Positions 8,143-14,189 of a stretch of 17,035 bases of DNA are shown here, one piece after another. Position 1 is the first letter of the stretch, and every line of letters starts with the position of its first letter. The position numbers and the translations under genes were made by a program. A model generated the notes under the pieces. The model was given only the letters and a program-made list of their open reading frames with translations. It was not told the origin of the DNA and searched no databases. Origin of the DNA: Fen-999 sp964530115 (lineage in GTDB: Bacteria > Pseudomonadota > Gammaproteobacteria > Burkholderiales > Rhodocyclaceae); the NCBI GenBank assembly GCA_964530115.1, contig CAZGYD010000013.1, positions 1 to 17,035 of the forward strand, read 5' to 3'.

Positions 8143-9049
8143 CCTTCTCTCCCATCAGCCCGGAGGGCCGGAAGATCAGCACCATGATCAGGACGAAGAA
8201 GGCGAAGACGTCCTGGTAGTGCGAACCGAGCACGCCGCCGGTGAGATCGCCGATGTAGCCGGCCCCGAGCGCCTCGATGACGCCGAGCAGCACGCCGCCG
8301 ACCATCGCCCCGGCGAGATTGCCGATGCCGCCGAGCACCGCGGCCGTAAACGCCTTGAGGCCGAGGATGAAGCCCATGCCGTAATGGGCGATGCCGTAAT
8401 TGGCCGAGACCAGCACGCCGGCGAGCGCGGCGAGGCCCGAGCCGATGACGAAGGTGACCGAGATGATGCGGTTGGCATCGACGCCCATCAGGCCGGCGAT
8501 GGCCGGATTCTCGGCGGTCGCGCGCATCGCCCGGCCGAGCCGCGTGCGGTGCACGAGCAGCATCAGTCCGGCCATGGTCGCCGCGGCGATGAAAACGATG
8601 ATGACCTGCAACTCGGTGAACGAGGCGCCGAGAATCTCATGGCGCGTCGCCGGCAGCAGCGCCGGCACGGCATGGTAGCTGCGGCCCCAGATCAGCATCG
8701 CCACCTGCTGAAGGACGATGGAGACGCCGATGGCGGTGATCAGCGGCGCGAGCCTCGGCGCGCCGCGCAGCGGCCGGTAGGCGACGCGCTCGATCGTGAA
8801 GCCCAGCGTCATGCAGACCAGCGCCGCGGTGGCGAGACCGATGAGGACGATGACCGGCCCCGGCAGGCCGCTGCCGGAAAGCAGCTTGATCACGGCGAGC
8901 GACGTGAGCGCGCCGATCATCACGACTTCGCCATGGGCGAAATTGATCAGGCCGAGAATGCCGTAGACCATCGTGTAGCCGAGCGCCACGAGCGCATAGA
9001 TGCTGCCCAGCGTCAGGCCGTTGATGAGCTGCTGGAGGAAGATGTCCAC
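8126..9049 (-). CDS. livH: Branched-chain amino acid ABC permease LivH
   Basis: This 307-aa inner-membrane permease has the classic LivH N-terminus DIFLQQLINGLTLGSIYALVALGYTMVYGILGLINFAHGEV and the EAA-like loop MRATAENPAIAGLMGVDANR. The GTG start at 9049 gives the expected N-terminus. It lies 58 nt after the stop of the binding-protein gene; that gap contains a strong hairpin (9063-9090), which probably sets a lower level of permease than of binding protein. It overlaps livM by 17 nt. Confidence 0.95.
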   Translation of the reverse strand: MDIFLQQLINGLTLGSIYALVALGYTMVYGILGLINFAHGEVVMIGALTSLAVIKLLSGSGLPGPVIVLIGLATAALVCMTLGFTIERVAYRPLRGAPRLAPLITAIGVSIVLQQVAMLIWGRSYHAVPALLPATRHEILGASFTELQVIIVFIAAATMAGLMLLVHRTRLGRAMRATAENPAIAGLMGVDANRIISVTFVIGSGLAALAGVLVSANYGIAHYGMGFILGLKAFTAAVLGGIGNLAGAMVGGVLLGVIEALGAGYIGDLTGGVLGSHYQDVFAFFVLIMVLIFRPSGLMGEKVAERA

Positions 9050-9062
9050 GACGGCGGATCAG

Positions 9063-9090
9063 GGAAACGGCACCCGAAGGTGCCGTTTCC
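9063..9090 (-). promoter_or_regulatory. Intercistronic UUCG-loop hairpin between livK and livH
   Basis: A perfect 12-bp stem, GGAAACGGCACC paired with GGTGCCGTTTCC, closes a 4-nt loop that reads TTCG on the transcribed strand, the extra-stable C(UUCG)G tetraloop. No T-run follows (CTGATCC), so it is more likely a partial terminator or an mRNA 3'-end stabiliser than a full terminator. Its place between the binding protein and the permease genes fits the usual need for excess binding protein. Confidence 0.75.
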
Positions 9091-9107
9091 GTCGGGGCCG
9101 GAGAGAA

Positions 9108-10322
9108 TCAGTTCTTCGCCTCGGCGGCGGCCGGTGTGCCGCCACCGATGGTCTCGAGCGCTTCCCACTTGCCGCCTTTGGCGACGTAGAGGCTGATGGC
9201 GCCGTCCTTGAGGTCGCCGTTCTCGTCGAACTGGATGCGCGTGGTCACGCCCTGATGATCGGTTTTCGGCAGCTCGGCGAGGATCTTCGCCGGTTCGGCG
9301 CTGCCGGCGCGCTTGATCGCCTCGACCACGACCATGACGGCATCGTAGGCGTAGGGCGCGTAAAGCTGCACGTCGCCGTACTTGGCCTTGAAGCGCTCGA
9401 GGAACTGGGGACCGCCCGGCATCTTCTCGTAGGGGATGCCCGGCAGCGAGCAGTAGTGGCCTTCGGCGGCCTCCCCGGCGTTCTTGACGAATTCGGTCGT
9501 GCAGCCGCCGTCGCCCATCAACAGTTTGGCCGCGATGCCGAGCTCCTTCATCTGCTTGGCCATCGGCGCGGCCTGCGGGTCCATGCCGCCGAAGAAGATC
9601 AGGTCGGGCTTCTTGCCCTTGATCTTGGTGAGGATCGCCTTGAAGTCCACGGCCTTGTCGTCGGTGTGCTCCTCGGCGACGATCTTGACGCCGGCGGCCG
9701 CGGCGGCCTTCTTGAACTCGTTGGCGAGGCCTTCGCCGTAGGCGGTCTTGTCGTCGATGACGGCCACGGTCTTGGCTTTCAACTGATTGCCGGCGTAGGC
9801 GCCGAGCACGCGGCCCTGCTGTTCGTCGTTGGCCATCACCCGGAAGGCGGTCTTGAAGCCCTGGTGCGTGTAGGTCGGGTTGGTCGCCGAAGGCGAGATC
9901 TGCGGAATGCCGGCGTCGTGGTAGATCTTGGAGGCCGGGATCGTGGTGCCCGAGTTCAGGTGGCCGATCACGGCATTGACCTTGGCATCGACGAGCTTCT
10001 GCGCCACGAGGATGCCCTGCTTGGGATCGGCCTGGTCGTCCTCGCCCAGGAGCTCGATCTTCAGCGTCCGGTCGCCGATCTTGATGCCGGCGGCATTGGT
10101 GTCCTCGACCGCCATCCGTGCGCCGTTCTCGTTGTCTTTGCCGATGTGGGCCTGAGGACCGGTGAGCGGCGCGGAATGGCCGAGCTTGACGACGAGCATT
10201 GCCGGCGCGGCGGGCGCCTGGGCAGCGGGCTTGGGCTCTTCCTTCTTGCCGCAGCCGCCGACGGCGAGCGCGGCGACGGCCGCGGAGACGGCGATGGGCA
10301 GCATCTTCGAAGTCAGTTGCAT
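9108..10322 (-). CDS. livK: Branched-chain amino acid ABC substrate-binding lipoprotein (LivK/LivJ type)
   Basis: This 404-aa periplasmic binding protein delivers substrate to LivHMGF. An N-terminal signal ends in the lipobox VGGC with C24 as lipidation site, followed by a charged, proline/alanine-rich linker. The mature domain starts VVKLGHSAPLTGPQAHIGKDNENGARMAVEDTNAAG, as in Leu/Ile/Val-binding proteins (Peripla_BP_6). AVIDDKTAYGEGLANEF is the second conserved block. The ATG at 10322 is preceded by AGGAG at 8-nt spacing. Being a lipoprotein, it would be lipidated by Lgt, which is also encoded in this window. Exact ligand specificity cannot be read from sequence; related proteins also bind aromatic compounds or amides. 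Confidence 0.94.
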   Translation of the reverse strand: MQLTSKMLPIAVSAAVAALAVGGCGKKEEPKPAAQAPAAPAMLVVKLGHSAPLTGPQAHIGKDNENGARMAVEDTNAAGIKIGDRTLKIELLGEDDQADPKQGILVAQKLVDAKVNAVIGHLNSGTTIPASKIYHDAGIPQISPSATNPTYTHQGFKTAFRVMANDEQQGRVLGAYAGNQLKAKTVAVIDDKTAYGEGLANEFKKAAAAAGVKIVAEEHTDDKAVDFKAILTKIKGKKPDLIFFGGMDPQAAPMAKQMKELGIAAKLLMGDGGCTTEFVKNAGEAAEGHYCSLPGIPYEKMPGGPQFLERFKAKYGDVQLYAPYAYDAVMVVVEAIKRAGSAEPAKILAELPKTDHQGVTTRIQFDENGDLKDGAISLYVAKGGKWEALETIGGGTPAAAEAKN

Positions 10323-10363
10323 GTCTTGGCTCCTCCGGTGGTGATAGGCGGAAAGTGCGGGCG

Positions 10364-10392
10364 ATTCTGCTTGTGGCCCCGGCGGCTGTCAA
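10364..10392 (-). promoter_or_regulatory. Sigma70-type promoter for the liv operon
   Basis: On the minus strand, a consensus -35 TTGACA (10392-10387) is followed by 17 nt and CAGAAT (10369-10364) as -10. The expected transcript start is near 10357, about 35 nt before the livK ATG at 10322. It is the best promoter match in the window. Confidence 0.75.
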
Positions 10393-10417
10393 TCGCGCGG
10401 CACTGCCAAAAGGCAAC

Positions 10418-10440
10418 AAAAAACCCGCCGCAGCGGGTTT
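10418..10440 (-). terminator. Intrinsic terminator after the cytochrome c gene
   Basis: On the minus strand, AAACCCGC pairs with GCGGGTTT across a 4-nt loop and runs into a six-base T-run, immediately downstream of the cytochrome c stop codon at 10462. This separates cytochrome c transcription from the liv operon, whose promoter starts about 25 bp further on. Confidence 0.9.
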
Positions 10441-10461
10441 CTTGCCGGGAGTCGGTCCCGA

Positions 10462-10776
10462 TTACTTGGCGCCGGCCAGGATCCACTTGACCAGGGTCTG
10501 GATGTCGGCGTCCTTGACCGCGGCGTTCGGCGGCATCGGCACCTGGCCCCAGACGCCCTTGCCGCCCTTCTTGACCTTCTCGGCCAGCATGGCTTCGGCG
10601 TCCTTCTGGCCGGCGTACTTCTTGGCGATGTCCTGGTAGGAGGGGCCGACGAGCTTCTTGTCCGTGGCGTGGCAGGCCAGGCAGCCGCTCTTCTTCGCGA
10701 GGTCGGCGTTGGCCATGGCGTTGGTGGCGAGCGCCGCGGTGGCGGCGAACAAGGTGGCGGCAAACAGTTTGTTCAT
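10462..10776 (-). CDS. Small periplasmic class I cytochrome c (c551/c552-like)
   Basis: This 104-aa precursor has a Sec signal peptide, probably cut after AMA at residue 22, leaving an ~82-aa mature protein. The heme-binding CLACH is at residues 32-36 and the likely axial methionine M81 lies in VPMPPN. It is a typical c551-type electron carrier between membrane complexes and terminal or nitrogen-oxide reductases; the partner cannot be told. The ATG at 10776 is preceded by GAGG at about 9 nt. It has its own promoter (10827-10854) and terminator (10418-10440), so it is probably monocistronic. Confidence 0.93.
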   Translation of the reverse strand: MNKLFAATLFAATAALATNAMANADLAKKSGCLACHATDKKLVGPSYQDIAKKYAGQKDAEAMLAEKVKKGGKGVWGQVPMPPNAAVKDADIQTLVKWILAGAK

Positions 10777-10826
10777 TCGGGGGTCCTCAAGGTGAAGTTG
10801 TTGGTCTGGGGCAAAAAATCCGCGTA

Positions 10827-10854
10827 AGTCTAACGGAATTCAGCGTGCTTGCAA
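10827..10854 (-). promoter_or_regulatory. Probable sigma70 promoter for cytochrome c
   Basis: On the minus strand, TTGCAA (10854-10849), 16 nt, then TAGACT (10832-10827). The -35 lies within the last codons of the DUF255 gene. The predicted start is near 10820, leaving a ~45-nt leader before the cytochrome ATG. Confidence 0.5.
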
Positions 10855-12669
10855 AACCCGGGCAGGCACAGGGCAACTAACGTCCGTGCAGGCGTAGGGG
10901 TTGACCGGTGGCGACAGCGCTTCCATCCGCGCCATGAGCATCGAAGCGCCCCCGCCGTGGGCAATCGTTGGCGTGAAGAGTTGGAGCGTGCGTTCTGCGG
11001 CGGCGAGATAGCGGCGCTCGCCGAGCCGACGGCCGAGGCGCAGCAGGGCGAGCGCTGCGAGGGCGTTGCCCGCGGGCAGGCTGTGGTCGTGAGCCGGCTT
11101 GGGCCGGTGGATCAACGCCTCGTGGTCGTGCGCGGTGAAGTAGAAGCCGCCGGCCTCCTTGTCCTCGAAATCGTCGACCAGCCGGTCGGCGAGCGCGCGC
11201 GCCCAGTCGAGATCGGAAGCGTCCGCCTGCTCGGCCGAGAGTTCGATCAGCGCCGCGAGCAGGAAGGCGTGATCGTCGAGGTACGCGGGCAGTTGCGCAC
11301 GGCCGTTGCGCGCCGTGGCCAGCAGCCGCCCGTCGCGCCACATCGTCGCCCGCAGGGAGGCGAGCGCCGTCCGTGCGGCGGCGAGCCAGTCGGGGCGCCC
11401 GAAGATGCGCGCGGCACGAGCGAGCGCCTCGATCACGAGGGCGTTCCAGGCCGTCAGCATCTTGTCGTCGCGGCTGGGCCGCTGGCGCGCTTCGCGCTGC
11501 ACGAACAACCGGGCACGCGCGGATTCGAGCGCGGCTTCGCCATCACGACCGACCGTCCCGGTGACACGCAGGTGCCAGTGCCGGTTCTCGAAATTGGGTG
11601 GCCCCTCGAGGCCCCAGCAGCGGCTTGCCACCCGCCATTCCTCCGGGCTCAGCAGGTTCCGCACTTCGTCGCGGTCCCACAGGTAGAAGCCGCCTTCGCC
11701 ACCCCCGGAATCGGCATCGAGCGAGGAGGCGAAGCCGCCATCCGGCAACTGCATCTCACGTAGCAGCCAGCCGACGACGCCCTCGGCGACGCGGGCGAAG
11801 CACGGCTCGCCGGAGGCGGCCCAGGCGTCGGCGTAGAGACCGAGCAGTTGGGCATTGTCGTAGAGCATCTTCTCGAAGTGCGGGATCTCCCAGCGCTCGT
11901 CGACGCTGTAGCGGAAGAAACCGCCGCCGAGCTGGTCGAAGATGCCGCCCTCGGCCATGCGCACGAGCGTGGAGAGCGCCGCCTCGCGCGCGCGGCCGTC
12001 GTCGTGGGCCGCCGCATACCGGAGCAGGAAGGCGAGATCGGTCGCCTGGGGGAACTTGGGCGCGCCGCCGAAGCCGCCGTATCGCGAATCGAAATCGCGC
12101 AGCAAGCGGTCGCGGTGCGCCTTGATCGGCGTGTTACCGTGGCTGAGTTTGGTGGAAGACCTGGGCAGGGTGTCGGCGAGCATGCCGAGCAGCGCGCGGT
12201 TCTGTTCGGCGATGGCCTCCGGCCGCTCGGCGAAGAGGGCGGCCACACGTCGGCAGAGATCCGGAAAAGACGGCAGCCCGTGCCGCGGCGTCTTCGGAAA
12301 GTAGGTGCCGCCCCAGAACGGCGTGCCGTCCGGCGTCAGGAACATCGTCAGCGGCCAGCCGCCGGCTCGTCCGGTGAGCAGCTGGTGCGCGGTCTGATAG
12401 ATCTGGTCGAGGTCGGGACGCTCCTCGCGGTCGACCTTGATGTTGACGAAGAGCGCGTTCATCACCGCCGCGACCTCGGGGTCCTCGAAGCACTCGTGCG
12501 CCATCACGTGGCACCAGTGACAGGCCGAATAGCCGATCGAGAGCAGGATCGGTTTGCCGCGCTCGCGCGCAAGCGCGAGCGCCTCCTCTCCCCATGGGCG
12601 CCAGTCGACGGGGTTTTCGGCGTGCTGAAGGAGATAGGGCGAAGTTTCGCTTGCGAGTCGGTTGGGCAT
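10840..12669 (-). CDS. Thioredoxin-domain protein of the DUF255/YyaL (SPATA20-like) family
   Basis: This is a 609-aa, probably cytoplasmic protein; I see no signal peptide. The N-terminal thioredoxin-like DUF255 domain starts NRLASETSPYLLQHAENPVDW and carries CHWC (C50, C53) in ACHWCHVMAHECF, then VNIKVDREERPDLDQIY and GGWPLTMFLTPDG. The rest is an (alpha/alpha)6 barrel resembling AGE/glycoside-hydrolase folds, with GGFGGAPKFPQ, GGGFFRYSVDERWEIPHFEKMLYDNAQLL and DKMLTAWNAL. The biochemical role of the family is unknown. The ATG at 12669 opens at the family N-terminus. It is divergent from the pirin gene. A 23-bp repeat (S2) underlies about residues 173-180, where the protein (STKLSHGNTPIK) looks unlike the family as I remember it. 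Confidence 0.9.
   Translation of the reverse strand: MPNRLASETSPYLLQHAENPVDWRPWGEEALALARERGKPILLSIGYSACHWCHVMAHECFEDPEVAAVMNALFVNIKVDREERPDLDQIYQTAHQLLTGRAGGWPLTMFLTPDGTPFWGGTYFPKTPRHGLPSFPDLCRRVAALFAERPEAIAEQNRALLGMLADTLPRSSTKLSHGNTPIKAHRDRLLRDFDSRYGGFGGAPKFPQATDLAFLLRYAAAHDDGRAREAALSTLVRMAEGGIFDQLGGGFFRYSVDERWEIPHFEKMLYDNAQLLGLYADAWAASGEPCFARVAEGVVGWLLREMQLPDGGFASSLDADSGGGEGGFYLWDRDEVRNLLSPEEWRVASRCWGLEGPPNFENRHWHLRVTGTVGRDGEAALESARARLFVQREARQRPSRDDKMLTAWNALVIEALARAARIFGRPDWLAAARTALASLRATMWRDGRLLATARNGRAQLPAYLDDHAFLLAALIELSAEQADASDLDWARALADRLVDDFEDKEAGGFYFTAHDHEALIHRPKPAHDHSLPAGNALAALALLRLGRRLGERRYLAAAERTLQLFTPTIAHGGGASMLMARMEALSPPVNPYACTDVSCPVPARVLQAR
12128..12150 (-). repeat. Short 23-bp repeat, copy S2 (in the DUF255 gene)
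   Basis: On the minus strand this reads AAACT then CAGCCACGGTAACACGCC, differing from S1 and S3 at two positions each. Here the repeat is read in the sense direction of its host gene, giving KLSHGNTP, whereas S1 and S3 are antisense to their hosts. The same DNA word is therefore kept in different coding frames, so shared protein function does not explain it. Confidence 0.7.
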
Positions 12670-12690
12670 CGTCGGTTCCCGGCCTATAAT
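12662..12690 (+). promoter_or_regulatory. Sigma70-type promoter for pirin
   Basis: TTGGGC (12662-12667), exactly 17 nt, then a perfect TATAAT (12685-12690). The predicted start is near 12697, giving a ~57-nt leader. The -35 overlaps the first codons of the divergent DUF255 gene. Confidence 0.65.
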
Positions 12691-12715
12691 GTCCTAGCAA
12701 TTTAGTCGACATTAT
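12686..12715. promoter_or_regulatory. Inverted repeat overlapping the pirin promoter (possible operator)
   Basis: ATAATGTC (12686-12693) and GACATTAT (12708-12715) form perfect 8-bp arms around 14 nt. The left arm covers five bases of the TATAAT box and the right arm falls just after the predicted start. This is a typical place for a repressor of a divergent intergenic region. The regulator is not in the window. Confidence 0.5.
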
Positions 12716-12716
12716 G

Positions 12717-12733
12717 CCCCGTCCGCAACGGGG
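12717..12733 (+). other. Hairpin in the pirin 5' leader
   Basis: CCCCGT and ACGGGG pair perfectly around a 5-nt loop, about 20 nt before the pirin ATG and just 5' of its AGGAG ribosome-binding site. It may influence mRNA stability or translation; no known riboswitch is recognised. Confidence 0.4.
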
Positions 12734-12753
12734 ACATTCACAGGAGCGATGCC

Positions 12754-13575
12754 ATGAAAGCGCGCAGCGTGGAACGAATCGTCACCGGCACGCCGGTGAC
12801 CGACGGCGCGGGGGTGCGGATCACGCGCTATTTCGCCGAAAACCTCCAGCACCGGCTCGACCCCTTCCTGCTGCTCGACGGCTTCGCCAGCGACGACCCG
12901 CGCGATTACCTGGCCGGTTTCCCTGACCACCCTCACCGCGGCTTCGAAACGGTGACCTACATGATCACGGGCCGCATGCGTCATCGGGACAGTGCCGGCC
13001 ACGAGGGGGTGCTGGAGAACGGCGGCATCCAGTGGATGGTCGCCGGTCGCGGCATCGTCCATTCGGAAATGCCGGAACAAGAAAACGGCAGGATGGAAGG
13101 CTTCCAGCTCTGGCTCAACCTGCCGGCTGCCGGCAAGATGACCGCGCCCTGGTATCGCAATTACCAGTCGGGCGACATCCCGGAATTCACCACGCCCGAG
13201 GGCGTCCGGGTCCGCATCGTCGCTGGCGAAAGCGGGTCGTCGCGGGGCGCCGTGACCCGGCCCGTCACCGCGCCGATCTATCTCGACCTGCAGCTGCCTG
13301 CAGGTGGTCGCTTCGAACAGCCTCTGCCGCCGGCACACCATGCGTTCGTGGTCGTCTATCGCGGCGATGTCGAAATCGACGGCGAAGCGGTGCGCGAGCG
13401 GCAGATGGCGATCCTCGGCAACGACGGGGAGGGCGTCCGCCTGTCGGCCGGAGCGCCGGCGCGGGCGCTGTTCGTCGCCGGCCGGCCGCTGCGCGAGCCG
13501 ATCGCGCGTCACGGCCCGTTCGTGATGAACACCCGGGCGGAAATCCTCGCCGCCGTGCGCGACTTCGCCGGCTGA
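12754..13575 (+). CDS. Pirin-family protein
   Basis: This 273-aa cytoplasmic bicupin of the pirin family contains a mononuclear metal site. The metal ligands are visible as H59 and H61 in HPHRGFE, and H103 and E105 in GIVHSEMP. Bacterial pirins include quercetin 2,3-dioxygenase-like enzymes and metabolic regulators; which applies here cannot be decided. The C-terminal cupin (PIYLDLQLPAGGRFEQPLP, then VVVYRGDVEIDGE) is complete. The ATG at 12754 has AGGAG seven nt upstream. Transcription probably starts from the TATAAT promoter at 12662-12690, under an inverted-repeat operator, and ends at the hairpin beginning right after the stop codon. Confidence 0.92.
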   Translation: MKARSVERIVTGTPVTDGAGVRITRYFAENLQHRLDPFLLLDGFASDDPRDYLAGFPDHPHRGFETVTYMITGRMRHRDSAGHEGVLENGGIQWMVAGRGIVHSEMPEQENGRMEGFQLWLNLPAAGKMTAPWYRNYQSGDIPEFTTPEGVRVRIVAGESGSSRGAVTRPVTAPIYLDLQLPAGGRFEQPLPPAHHAFVVVYRGDVEIDGEAVRERQMAILGNDGEGVRLSAGAPARALFVAGRPLREPIARHGPFVMNTRAEILAAVRDFAG

Positions 13576-13602
13576 CGCGTCGCCGCACCCGCCGGCGACG
13601 CG
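13576..13602 (+). terminator. Strong hairpin directly after pirin stop codon
   Basis: CGCGTCGCCG (13576-13585) pairs perfectly with CGGCGACGCG (13593-13602) around a 7-nt loop, starting at the first base after TGA. There is no T-run, so it is terminator-like rather than a canonical intrinsic terminator. The 95-bp repeat starts 8 bp later. Confidence 0.6.
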
Positions 13603-13610
13603 CTGGCCCG

Positions 13611-13705
13611 AAACTGTGGGGCTTCGCCCCATCCCTCGCTTCGCTCGGGACCGCCGTTGCGCGGCGTCCTGCGCCCGCCGGGCTGGTCAGCCGCCGTAAT
13701 ACGCC
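13611..13705 (+). repeat. 95-bp palindromic element, copy A (intergenic)
   Basis: AAACT (13611-13615), a 72-nt hairpin array (13616-13687), then the 18-nt tail CAGCCGCCGTAATACGCC (13688-13705). The hairpins are GGGGC-TTC-GCCCC (13618-13630), CGCCGT-TGC-GCGGCG (13652-13666) and GCCC-GCC-GGGC (13673-13683), with a TCCC/GGGA stem between the first two. The array is 72 nt long, like copy B in rlmL, with six differences. Three of these lie in the second listed stem and keep it paired (A-T to G-C, and C-G to T-G). It sits between the convergent pirin and 138-aa genes; the rest of that gap (13706-13772) shows nothing I can name. Confidence 0.85.
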
Positions 13706-13772
13706 GGCAGCGGCCTCGTCGCCACGCGGAACCGTGCCAGGAGCGAAAACGGGACCCGCGGCGCGGCTGCGG

Positions 13773-14189
13773 CTACTGGAACAGCGCCCGCCACCAGCGG
13801 CGCCGGCCCTCGGGCGCCTTGCGTTCGGGCTCGAGGTCCTCGGGCGGGACCTTGCTCATGATCCAGCCCGGCAGCGGCGGGTTCGTCGAGAAGCCGCAGG
13901 AGACGCCGAGGTTGTTCGGGTCGTAGATCTTGATGAAGGAAGGCGCGTCGAGATCGTCGGCATAGACGATCGCGCAGTAGTCGTGGCGGTGATCGTCGCG
14001 CAGGAGCGCGTCGACCCGCTTGACGAACTCGGCCGTGATTTCGGCGGGCGCCGGCGTCGTCGGCACCTCTTCGCCAACCGCGTAGAGATACCAGCCCTCG
14101 CCGCCGACGCGGCCCCAGAAGGCCGTGAGCTGGTCCCAGGACATGATCGACCAGAGCCGGCCCGAGTAGAGCCGCTGGAACTCGCTCAC
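13773..14189 (-). CDS. Uncharacterised conserved-looking 138-aa protein overlapping ilvD
   Basis: The frame is open much further upstream, but that part only shadows ilvD. The real gene most likely starts at GTG 14189, which overlaps the ilvD stop (GTGA) and yields VSEFQRLYSGRLWSIMSWDQL. The 138-aa product is soluble, rich in Asp, Pro and Trp, and has no signal peptide or membrane segment. It looks structured: GWYLYAVGEEVP, an HDYCAIVYADDLDAPSFIKIYDPNNLGVSCG core, then PPLPGWIMSKVPPEDLEP and a basic RRRWW tail. I do not recognise a named domain; I have an impression of similar hypothetical proteins in other betaproteobacteria. Coupling to ilvD suggests co-expression, but no function can be assigned. 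Confidence 0.75.
   Translation of the reverse strand: MSEFQRLYSGRLWSIMSWDQLTAFWGRVGGEGWYLYAVGEEVPTTPAPAEITAEFVKRVDALLRDDHRHDYCAIVYADDLDAPSFIKIYDPNNLGVSCGFSTNPPLPGWIMSKVPPEDLEPERKAPEGRRRWWRALFQ

Noticed and set aside
9000..10490. 496-codon plus-strand open frame antisense to livK
   Set aside because: Low-complexity Val/Gly/Leu/Asp shadow of livK codons; it covers the livK promoter and the cytochrome terminator.
10813..10833. Terminator for the DUF255 gene at the six-T run on the minus strand
   Set aside because: Only a weak 4-bp TCCG/CGGA stem precedes the T-run, and it overlaps the likely cytochrome promoter; not enough support to list.
13576..13772. CRISPR array or tRNA in the pirin-downstream gap
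   Set aside because: The hairpins are not evenly spaced repeats with unique spacers, and no cloverleaf or CCA-type acceptor is visible; the 95-bp repeat and terminator-like stem explain the structure.
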